64,000 nucleotides of DNA, taken from NCBI RefSeq assembly GCF_902652685.1, contig NZ_CACRUY010000003.1, positions 62,001-126,000 of the forward strand, written 5' to 3'. This document shows positions 56,438-62,884 of the stretch, one piece after another. Positions within the stretch are counted from its first letter, which is position 1; every line of letters starts with the position of its first letter. Both the position numbers and the translations under genes were made by a program. The DNA comes from Mycobacterium sp. Marseille-P9652. Its GTDB lineage: Bacteria; Actinomycetota; Actinomycetes; Mycobacteriales; Mycobacteriaceae. Below the pieces are notes generated by a model. It was not told where the DNA came from. It saw only the letters and a list, made by a program, of their open reading frames with translations, and searched no databases.

Positions 56438-56818
56438 GTGACGAGTCCGTCCGACGCCTGGGGCTACGAACGGCGGCACCTCATGCATCAAGTACAAATG
56501 CGATGCCAGGCACTTGGTCGCCGGCGAGCGCGGCGCCTCTGTCACCACTTCGAGCGCGTGGGGGTGCGGACCGCACCGGAGCGGCTCCGGGCGATGCTCG
56601 CGGGCGCACCGGTCCCCGACAACGAAGTGACCGACGTCAGTTTCGCCCTCATCGCGATTCAGCTCCAGCGTGAAGCGCGCCGCGCCCGGTACAGGCGCTT
56701 CAAGCGACAGGGCACCCGCTCGCTGATGTTCGCCGGCCTGGTGCTGGTGGTGCTGAACTTCCTCTTCTGCATGGCCTACGTCCTGCTGAACCTGGCCCAG
56801 CAGGGTGCGCAGTTGTGA
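56438..56818 (+). CDS. Small C-terminally anchored membrane protein
   Basis: A 126-residue protein of unknown function. The first ~90 residues are soluble, helical and rich in Arg ([20 protein letters not shown], then [20 protein letters not shown]); a single membrane segment [21 protein letters not shown] ends the protein (about 100-120). The open frame extends far upstream but that part has no coding feel; GTG 56438 is chosen because a TAGAAT -10 box ends 8 nt before it. A soluble basic domain with one C-terminal anchor suggests a cytoplasmic-facing protein. It lies tail-to-tail with the small barrel-type gene that follows. Confidence 0.65.
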   Translation: MTSPSDAWGYERRHLMHQVQMRCQALGRRRARRLCHHFERVGVRTAPERLRAMLAGAPVPDNEVTDVSFALIAIQLQREARRARYRRFKRQGTRSLMFAGLVLVVLNFLFCMAYVLLNLAQQGAQL

Positions 56819-56833
56819 GTCGCCGGCCGCCCG

Positions 56834-57145
56834 CTAGGGCGCTTCGCTGACCAGGCTGAAATAGCGCAGGGCCGGCGGCGGCTCCGACTGGACCGCGACC
56901 GGCTTGGACATCCGGCCGGTTTGATACGCGGCCCGCAGGTTCGCCTTGGCCGTGTCGACGTCGGCGTCGATCTCGTAGAGCGTGATGAAAGACTGCCCGT
57001 CCTCGGCCCGCCAGCGCCGAGCCGAGCTGAAGCCGTCAATCGTCAGCATCTCCGGGATGTGCACATCGTCGTGCCACTTGTTGTACTCGTCGACGAGTTG
57101 TGCTGACTCCGGCCGGGTTTCGACAAGAAGAATTGACTTCGCCAT
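56834..57145 (-). CDS. Small alpha/beta-barrel (EthD/DUF4286-like) protein
   Basis: A 103-residue protein that looks like a dimeric alpha+beta barrel. Typical features: KSILLVETRPESAQLVDEYN, then KWHDDVHIPEMLTIDGFSSA (the His/Pro pattern near residue 28 is common to EthD-like proteins), ARRWRAEDGQSFITLYEID. Members act as small oxygenases, ligand binders or helpers in catabolic clusters. The ATG has GAGGAG 6 nt upstream. It is the last gene of the minus-strand cluster that includes the TauD dioxygenase, 32 bp upstream. Its exact role is unknown. Confidence 0.72.
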   Translation of the reverse strand: MAKSILLVETRPESAQLVDEYNKWHDDVHIPEMLTIDGFSSARRWRAEDGQSFITLYEIDADVDTAKANLRAAYQTGRMSKPVAVQSEPPPALRYFSLVSEAP

Positions 57146-57177
57146 GTGTTGCTCCTCGCGTCTGGGGGGTGGACCGG

Positions 57178-58023
57178 CTACTCGATCGGTTCGTGGCCGA
57201 GGACGGTGGTGCGCAGCATCTCTCGTGAGGAGTCCGGATCGTAGGGCGCCGCGCGGTGCAGGACGCCCTGGTTGTCCCACATCACGGTGTCACCCACCGC
57301 CCAGCTGTGCCGATAGACCTTGTCGGGAGTGGTCGCGCGGTCCAACAGCTCGGCAAGCAGGGCGCGACCCTCCTCGAGGTCCATGCCGACGATGTAGTCG
57401 GCGGAGGCGCCCAGCACGAGCGATTTACGGCCGCTGCGGTGCGTCCACACAAGCGGATGCTCGTGCGTGCGCCGTTGCCGCCACCGGCGCAGTTGCTCGG
57501 GAGTGGGATCGGGGGTCACGCGGCGCTGTGATGCCTCCAGGGAGTGCACCACTCGCAGAGCACCGAACCGTCGCTTCTCCTGGTCGCTCAGCTCTTCGTA
57601 CGCCGCATACGAGTTGGCGAACTCCGTTTCACCCCCGCGCTCGGCGACCGCAACGGCGGTCAGCACGGTGGCCTTCTGTGGGCACTCGTCGTCGATGGGA
57701 GTGCAGCCGTCGATGTGCCAGTCGAAGGTGGCCCGCAAGTACGCGGCCGAAGAGTTCTTCGACGTGTCCAGGGTGATGGGGTAAATGCCCGCCACCGGAT
57801 GGTGGCCGTCGGAGGAATGGTCCACCTCGCCCAACCGGCGGCAGAACCGCACCTGCACCTCGGGATTCATACCCAGCCTCGGGAACACCAAGACTCCGTT
57901 GTCTTCCAGAGCCTCCATCACCGCGTCGGCGAGCACTGGGTCGCAGGTCAACGGGTCGGCGTCGATTCCCGCGACCTCGGCGCCGACCGACGACGTCAGC
58001 TTGTTGATGCTCAGCAGGCTCAT
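57178..58023 (-). CDS. TauD/TfdA-family Fe(II)/2-oxoglutarate dioxygenase
   Basis: A 281-residue non-haem iron dioxygenase. The iron site is TFDWHIDGCTPID (HxD, about residues 100-107) and the distal His with 2-oxoglutarate Arg is GVLHRAAPYDPDSSREMLRTT (about 250-272). FANSYAAYEELSDQEKRRF in the middle is common in the family. It would hydroxylate or cleave a substrate with O2 and 2-oxoglutarate. Its ATG overlaps the stop of the 111-residue unknown gene by 4 bp (58020-58023), so it is co-translated with the Rieske unit. The same substrate may pass through both oxygenases. Confidence 0.9.
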   Translation of the reverse strand: MSLLSINKLTSSVGAEVAGIDADPLTCDPVLADAVMEALEDNGVLVFPRLGMNPEVQVRFCRRLGEVDHSSDGHHPVAGIYPITLDTSKNSSAAYLRATFDWHIDGCTPIDDECPQKATVLTAVAVAERGGETEFANSYAAYEELSDQEKRRFGALRVVHSLEASQRRVTPDPTPEQLRRWRQRRTHEHPLVWTHRSGRKSLVLGASADYIVGMDLEEGRALLAELLDRATTPDKVYRHSWAVGDTVMWDNQGVLHRAAPYDPDSSREMLRTTVLGHEPIE

Positions 58024-58355
58024 GGCGTCGGTTCACCGATGCGATCGAGGACGGCGTCGGCGGCGTCGGTGGGCTTGGGCTGGCCGAAGATCTCGACCGC
58101 CATCGCGACCATCACCAACGAGTAGATGAGGTGCAGCAGATGTAGTGCATCGTCGGGCATGCCGTCGAGGGGGAACTTGTCGCAATACTCGATCGCCTCC
58201 TCGAGTCTCGGGAAGAAGGCGTCGTAGAACTCCCGCATCTCGACCATGTCACTGGCCATCCGCTGGTTCCAGCGTTCGGATTCTGTTGCCAGACACCAGG
58301 TTTGCGCGAACACCTCGAGTTCGGCGAACGCGCTGGGCAGCAGAGTGTCAGCCAT
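58020..58355 (-). CDS. 111-residue protein coupled to a Rieske oxygenase, paralogue 1
   Basis: I do not recognise this family. It is likely all-helical. Key positions: WCL near residue 20, MVEMREFYDAFFPRLEEAI (about 37-55), CDKFPLDGMPDD (about 58-69), LLHLIYSLVMVAMAVE (about 73-88) and a final EPTP. About half of the aligned residues match the protein at 62549-62884. Both lie directly behind a Rieske oxygenase of the same subtype: here 3 bp separate the genes, and the stop overlaps the TauD start. The constant pairing suggests a small subunit, assembly factor or electron-transfer helper for the oxygenase. Confidence 0.8.
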   Translation of the reverse strand: MADTLLPSAFAELEVFAQTWCLATESERWNQRMASDMVEMREFYDAFFPRLEEAIEYCDKFPLDGMPDDALHLLHLIYSLVMVAMAVEIFGQPKPTDAADAVLDRIGEPTP

Positions 58356-58358
58356 GGC

Positions 58359-59627
58359 TCACACCCCCACCGGTTGTGGTCGCGTTTCGCGCTTATATCG
58401 CTCGACCCAGTCGACGACCTCCTTGTGCAGATGACGCACCAGGATTTCCTGGTCGTTCAGCGGAAATGCGTCGACGATGCCGGTTTCCAGGGCCGCCTGC
58501 GTGCCGCCGAGCATTCCGGCGTCCTGCAGCGCGAACTCCTTGAGGACCACGGCGGCCACTTCGTGCTCGATCCGTTCGCGCACGCTGCGTGCGGGGTGGA
58601 AGGCGGTGTAGGCCTCGAACCGGTGCGTGTTGTGCGACGTCGGCCAGTACCGGTAGAGCAGGTACCAGCCGCCGTAGATCAAAATCTCGAGGTTTGGGAA
58701 GATCTGGAAGTTGCTGATGCCCCACGGCTCGATGCCGCCGGGGTTCAGGCCGGCGGGCAGCTCGCCGATATCGGGCGTGCGCCACGGCCCGACGAGGCCA
58801 CTGCGGGTTGCCTTTTCGATCGGGTACATGTACTCCGGCGCCATGAGCCAGCGGCGGGTACCCGCGGTCGACACCACCCGGTGCGGGCGAGAGATTCCGA
58901 AGTGCGCGCACTCGAACCCGGCGTTGGGATCGCGTACGGCCGACGGAACCTGCTGGGGATGGAGGGCCGGGACGTGGTAATACTCCTGGAACGCGTCGGC
59001 GAAGATCTTCCAGTTGCTGTTGTTGTGCGCCAAGAAGTCGTAGCGCTCTGTGAGCTTGCCGAATGGGTAGTCGTCGAGAGCGGTGATCATCGGGCCCAGG
59101 AATTCGCGCAGGCCCTGACGCGGACGCTCGTCGAGGTTGATGAAGACGAAGCCGTTCCACACGTCGCAGTGCACCGGGCGCAGGCCGTAGTCGGCCGTGT
59201 CGAGGTCGAAGAATTCCGAAGGCTGCTGCACGAACGTCAGCGCGCCGTCGAGCCCGTAGCGCCACCCGTGGTATTTGCACGTGAACTGCCGGCACACGCC
59301 GCTGGTCTCCCGGTTGGGGAAGTCGTTCCACACCAGTTTGTTTCCGCGGTGGCGACAGACGTTGTGGAAGGCCCGGATGACCTCGTCCCGGTCCTTGACC
59401 AGGATGACCGAGGCGCGCGCGGCCTCGATCTCCTTGGTGAGGTAGCTGCCGACGCGCGGGAGCTCCTCGACCCGGGCGACGTTGAGCCAGGCGCGCTTGA
59501 AGATCGCCTCGCGCTCGAGTTCGTAGAACTCCGGCGAAGTCGAGTCCCGGAAGGAGATCGGCCCGGTGCCGAGCTCGGGATAATGCTCGGTCCAGCTGCC
59601 CTCCGCCGGCTTAGGCCACCGACCCAT
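58359..59627 (-). CDS. Rieske non-haem iron oxygenase with extended cluster loop, copy 1
   Basis: A 422-residue oxygenase alpha subunit. The Rieske motif starts VCRHRGNKLVWNDFPNRE and ends GVCRQFTCKYHGWRY (about residues 90-120); 23 residues separate the CxH and CxxH pairs, against 16-17 in the two other Rieske proteins of this window, and an extra Cys lies in the loop. The catalytic iron site is NSNWKIFADAFQEYYHVPALH (about 204-223, HxxxxH). The C-terminus LNDQEILVRHLHKEVVDWVE is shared with the copy at the right edge. A ferredoxin and SDR are encoded just upstream, a 111-residue partner just downstream. Substrate unknown. Confidence 0.9.
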   Translation of the reverse strand: MGRWPKPAEGSWTEHYPELGTGPISFRDSTSPEFYELEREAIFKRAWLNVARVEELPRVGSYLTKEIEAARASVILVKDRDEVIRAFHNVCRHRGNKLVWNDFPNRETSGVCRQFTCKYHGWRYGLDGALTFVQQPSEFFDLDTADYGLRPVHCDVWNGFVFINLDERPRQGLREFLGPMITALDDYPFGKLTERYDFLAHNNSNWKIFADAFQEYYHVPALHPQQVPSAVRDPNAGFECAHFGISRPHRVVSTAGTRRWLMAPEYMYPIEKATRSGLVGPWRTPDIGELPAGLNPGGIEPWGISNFQIFPNLEILIYGGWYLLYRYWPTSHNTHRFEAYTAFHPARSVRERIEHEVAAVVLKEFALQDAGMLGGTQAALETGIVDAFPLNDQEILVRHLHKEVVDWVERYKRETRPQPVGV

Positions 59628-59651
59628 CAGAAACCTCCTCTTGTCGCTGAC

Positions 59652-60410
59652 TCACATCACGGCCCCGCCGTTGACGCCCAGCACCTGGCCGGTGATGAAG
59701 CCGGCCTCGTCCGAGCACAGAAAGCCGACGGCAGCGGCGATGTCGGCGCCGGTGCCGAGGTGGCCCATGGGGATGCGACTGGCCAGGGCGTCGTTGGACG
59801 GCAGGTGCCCCTGGTCCTGCGACTGCCGTTGCATCGGGGTCTCTATGCCCGACGGGGGAATGTTGTTGACCGTGATCCCCTTTGCCGCGTACTCGTTGGC
59901 CAGCGACTTCGTCAGTGTGATCACCGCACCCTTGGAAGCCGCATAGTGCGCCATGCGCGGCGACCCCCGCTGCGCGCTCGACGACGAGATCATGACGATG
60001 CGGCCCCATCCCGCATCGAGCATGTCGGGCAGCGCCACCTGGCAGCAGTGGAACGTCCCGGTCAGATTGACGTCGATGATGCGCGACCAGGACTCGGGGG
60101 TGATGTCGAGGAACCGGTCGAAGCCGACCAATCCGGCGCTGGTCACCAGGATCGTCACCGGTCCGAGCTCGCTTCGCACCTTGGCGAAGGCCTCCTCCAC
60201 CGCGGGGCGGTTCGAGACGTCGGCCGCCACGCCGAGCGTCTGGATTCCTCCGGCGCGAAGGTCTTCGGCAACCCGTTGCGCCGCTTCGCCATTGACGTCG
60301 AGCACCGCCACCTTGTGTCCGCGCCGGCCGAGCTCGTGGCACGTGGCCTCGCCCATGCCGGAGGCGCCGCCGGTGACCACCGCCACCCGTGTCAAACGCC
60401 CGTGATTCAT
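59652..60410 (-). CDS. Short-chain dehydrogenase/reductase (FabG-like)
   Basis: A 252-residue SDR. Cofactor motif TGGASGMGEATCHEL is at about residues 13-27, VAADVSNRPAV follows, and TSAG replaces the usual NNAG (about 89). The catalytic Ser lies in IVMISSSSAQ (about 140) and Tyr/Lys in YAASKGAVITL (about 155). The end is FITGQVLGVNGGAVM. It starts 13 bp after the ferredoxin stop and ends 24 bp before the Rieske gene, so it belongs to this operon. A likely role is oxidation of a hydroxylated product made by the oxygenases. Confidence 0.9.
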   Translation of the reverse strand: MNHGRLTRVAVVTGGASGMGEATCHELGRRGHKVAVLDVNGEAAQRVAEDLRAGGIQTLGVAADVSNRPAVEEAFAKVRSELGPVTILVTSAGLVGFDRFLDITPESWSRIIDVNLTGTFHCCQVALPDMLDAGWGRIVMISSSSAQRGSPRMAHYAASKGAVITLTKSLANEYAAKGITVNNIPPSGIETPMQRQSQDQGHLPSNDALASRIPMGHLGTGADIAAAVGFLCSDEAGFITGQVLGVNGGAVM

Positions 60411-60423
60411 GGCTGCCGTCCCG

Positions 60424-60759
60424 TTACTCGTAGACCACCGTGACCGATCGGCTGGTCGGCAGCGACTGGCAGGTCAGGATCCAGCCCTCGGCCACTTCCT
60501 CGTCGGTGAGCGCGTCGTTGTTGATCATCCGCGCGCTGCCCTCGGTCAACTGCGCCATGCACGTCCCGCAGTTTCCGACTTCGCAGGACGAGGGTGCGGC
60601 CAGGCCGGCCATCCGCGCCGTCTGCAGCAGGGTGTCGCCGTGCCGGTAGCCGACGGTCGTGGTCCGCCGATCGAGTTGAATCGTCACCTGCTCGGTCGTC
60701 GTGCCCGCGGCATTGTGCTGAGTAGCCGTTGCGTCGCAATTCGTCCCCACGTTTCCCAT
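60424..60759 (-). CDS. [2Fe-2S] plant-type ferredoxin
   Basis: A 111-residue ferredoxin. The cluster ligands are in SSCEVGNCGTCMAQLTEG (CxxxxCxxC, about residues 59-67) and the fourth Cys in WILTCQSLPTS (about 97). The N-terminal ~25 residues (CDATATQHNAAG region) lie outside the fold. It would carry electrons to the Rieske oxygenases. ATG 60759 is chosen because a TACTCT -10 box ends 7 nt upstream (leaderless); a GTG at 60762 is the alternative. It is the first gene of the ferredoxin-SDR-Rieske-111aa-TauD operon. No ferredoxin reductase gene is in the window. Confidence 0.88.
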   Translation of the reverse strand: MGNVGTNCDATATQHNAAGTTTEQVTIQLDRRTTTVGYRHGDTLLQTARMAGLAAPSSCEVGNCGTCMAQLTEGSARMINNDALTDEEVAEGWILTCQSLPTSRSVTVVYE

Positions 60760-60766
60760 CACGGCG

Positions 60767-60803
60767 AGAGTATCAAGTACTTGTCGTATGTATCAAGTAC
60801 TTG
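60767..60803 (-). promoter_or_regulatory. Ferredoxin operon promoter with twin MarR-type operators
   Basis: The 10-bp palindrome CAAGTACTTG occurs twice, at 60774-60783 and 60794-60803, exactly 20 bp apart, each inside the longer identical stretch TATCAAGTACTTG. The minus-strand -10 box TACTCT (60772-60767) lies directly next to the first copy; the second copy covers the -35 region. A repressor bound here would block the ferredoxin operon. The adjacent MarR gene is the natural candidate. Confidence 0.7.
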
Positions 60804-60844
60804 ACATAGAGGTTCCTGCGCGTCTCGATTGCGTCCACGGCAGG

Positions 60845-61297
60845 CTAGGAGTCGGCGTGGTCGGTGAAAAGGGCATGGCCCGTTCCCTTTTCGACGACGC
60901 GGGCCAGCAGGTCGTGCAGCAGTTGCTGTTCGTCGGCGCTGAGTACCCCGAAGACTCTCTCGTGCGCGGCGAGCGCGTCCGCCAGCACCGCCGTGGTGAT
61001 GGCCCGCCCCTCGTCGGTGAGATACGCCTGCATGATTCGGCCGTGTTGCGGGTCTTGCTTGCGCTCGACCAGACCGCGGCGTTCCAGCGCCGACAGCGCA
61101 AGCTGGGCGCCCTGGGGGCTGATCAGCAGCCGACGGGCCAGTTCCGCGCCCGACAGGCCGGGTTCGTTGGCGAGTTGGCGCATCAGCCCGATCTGAGCCG
61201 TCGTCACGCCGTGGGAGCTGATGGCCTCGTTCACCGTGGTCAGGGAGAAGTGGAACGCCTGCTTGAGCAGCCACAAGATGTTGTCGGTGAGCTCCAC
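60845..61297 (-). CDS. MarR-family transcriptional regulator
   Basis: A 150-residue MarR regulator. The winged HTH spans about residues 28-98: GVTTAQIGLMRQLANEPGLS, then GAELARRLLISPQGAQLALSALERRG and a wing LVERKQDPQHGRIMQAYLTD. Terminal helices form the dimer. Its ATG lies 5 bp downstream of the amidohydrolase stop, so it is expressed from the upstream Rieske-2 unit, while its stop lies about 40 bp before the twin palindromes at the ferredoxin promoter. This placement would let one unit control the other. The inducer is unknown. Confidence 0.9.
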   Translation of the reverse strand: MELTDNILWLLKQAFHFSLTTVNEAISSHGVTTAQIGLMRQLANEPGLSGAELARRLLISPQGAQLALSALERRGLVERKQDPQHGRIMQAYLTDEGRAITTAVLADALAAHERVFGVLSADEQQLLHDLLARVVEKGTGHALFTDHADS

Positions 61298-61301
61298 GCC
61301 G

Positions 61302-62552
61302 TCACGCGCCCTTCTCCAGCCGGTGGACGTTCCCGTCCTTCATGACGAACCGCACGTCGAGGGTCTTCGCGATGTCGCGCGACGGATCGCCCGGCACCGC
61401 AACGATGTCCGCGAGGTAGCCCGCCGCGAGGCGGCCCAGCTCGTGTTCGGCTTCGATGAGCTCGGCGCTGGTCACGGTCGCCGCACGGATCGCCTGCATG
61501 GGCGTCATCCCGCGCTCGACCAGCGCGCACAGCTCCTTCGCGTTCTGCCCGTGCGGGACAGCCGGCGCGTCGGTTCCGCAGGCGATCCGCACCCCGGCGG
61601 CAATGGCCTTGGGCAGCATGGCTTTCGCCCGGGGAAAGACCTCGTCGGCCTTCTTGCGCAGCTCGGGCGCTATCCGGTCGACGGCCATCGCGTCGGTGAG
61701 GTAGGTGGTCGAGACCAGGAAGGTGCCGTGGTCGACCATCATCTGGATCGTGTCGTCGGTCGCCAGGAAACCGTGCTCGATGCAGTCGATGCCCGCCCGG
61801 ATGCAGGCGCGGATCGCGCTGTCGCCGACGGCGTGCGCGGCGACGCGGACGCCGGCGCGATGCGCCTCGTCGGCGATCGCGGCGAATTCCTCGTCGGAGT
61901 ATTGCTGGGCCCCCGGCGCCGTGCTGTGCGACATCACGCCGCCCGAGGCAGACACCTTGATCAGCTTGGCGCCGTGCCGAATCTGGTAGCGCACGCAGGC
62001 CCTAACGTCGGGCACGCCGTTGGCGATGCCCTCGGCCACGGTCAGCGGCATGATGCCCGGCGCCAGCCGCTGGAAGACCGTCGGGTCCAGGTGGCCGCCG
62101 TAGGGAGTGACGGCGTGGCCGGCGGGGATGATCCGCGGCCCGGCGTGCCAGCCCTGATCGATCGCCCGCTGCAGCGCCACGTCCAATAGGTAGCCGCCGG
62201 TCTTGACCATCAGGCCCAGGTTGCGCACCGTGGTGAAGCCGGCGTCCAGCGTGGTGCGGGCATTGACGGCACCACGCAGCGTGCGGTACGCAGGATCGTC
62301 TTGGACACCGTGCATGGGGTTGGGCAAGCCCTCCGGTCCGCCGGGACCGCCGATGAGCAGGTTCAGCTCCATGTCCATCAGGCCCGGCAGCAGGGTCACG
62401 TCGCCCAGGTCGATCTCAGTCGCCGAATCCGGTGGCGCCTCAGCGGGATTGACCGCGGCGATCCGGTTGCCCTCGATCACCAGGACGGCCGGCGAGCGGA
62501 CCGCACCGCCGTCGACGTCGGCCCAGCGGTCGGCCCGCAGCACGATGGTCAC
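61302..62552 (-). CDS. Amidohydrolase (imidazolonepropionase/Xaa-Pro dipeptidase-like) lacking the HxH motif
   Basis: A 416-residue amidohydrolase-fold protein. GTG 62552 overlaps the stop of the 111-residue gene (GTGA, 62549-62552), which decides the start. Later metal and catalytic sites look intact: Lys in LIKVSASGGVMSHS (about 172), His in VAAHAVGDSA (about 218), His in CIEHGFLATDD (about 237) and Asp in ACGTDAPAVPHG (about 314). The first metal motif, usually PGLIDxHxH, reads LLPGLMDMELNLLIGGPGG, with Glu and Asn in place of the two His. It may be a mononuclear or altered enzyme. It sits in the Rieske-2 unit. Confidence 0.85.
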   Translation of the reverse strand: MTIVLRADRWADVDGGAVRSPAVLVIEGNRIAAVNPAEAPPDSATEIDLGDVTLLPGLMDMELNLLIGGPGGPEGLPNPMHGVQDDPAYRTLRGAVNARTTLDAGFTTVRNLGLMVKTGGYLLDVALQRAIDQGWHAGPRIIPAGHAVTPYGGHLDPTVFQRLAPGIMPLTVAEGIANGVPDVRACVRYQIRHGAKLIKVSASGGVMSHSTAPGAQQYSDEEFAAIADEAHRAGVRVAAHAVGDSAIRACIRAGIDCIEHGFLATDDTIQMMVDHGTFLVSTTYLTDAMAVDRIAPELRKKADEVFPRAKAMLPKAIAAGVRIACGTDAPAVPHGQNAKELCALVERGMTPMQAIRAATVTSAELIEAEHELGRLAAGYLADIVAVPGDPSRDIAKTLDVRFVMKDGNVHRLEKGA

Positions 62553-62884
62553 GGGACGGGTTCGGAGACGCAGTCGAGGCTCGAGGCGCCGGAGTCGGGC
62601 ACGCGCGGCTGTTTCCAGCACTCCACCGGAAACGACACCATGATCATCGAGTACAGCAGGTGCATCAGGTTGGTGACGTCCTCGGGCAGGTCGTCGAGGG
62701 GGAACTTGTCGCAGTGGGCAATGGCCTCCTCGGCGCGCGGCGTGATGGCGTCGTAGAACGCCTGCATCTCGGCCATGGAGCTGTTCAACCGCTTGCGATA
62801 ACGCTGGGGCTCGCTGTCCAGGCACCAGGCCGAAAACGGCTCCAGGTCCGCGAATTCGCTTGGCAGCTTGGCGTTCACGGTCAC
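62549..62884 (-). CDS. 111-residue protein coupled to a Rieske oxygenase, paralogue 2
   Basis: The second member of the family seen at 58020-58355, with the same length. Shared positions include WCL, SxMxEMxxFYDA, PRxEEAI, CDKFPLD, LxHLxYSxxMV and a final SEPVP. No metal motif beyond two conserved Cys (near residues 20 and 58) is visible; a helical fold is likely. Its ATG overlaps the stop of the Rieske-2 gene by 4 bp (62881-62884) and its stop overlaps the amidohydrolase start, so all three are co-translated. Function unknown; a partner of the Rieske oxygenase is inferred. Confidence 0.82.
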   Translation of the reverse strand: MTVNAKLPSEFADLEPFSAWCLDSEPQRYRKRLNSSMAEMQAFYDAITPRAEEAIAHCDKFPLDDLPEDVTNLMHLLYSMIMVSFPVECWKQPRVPDSGASSLDCVSEPVP

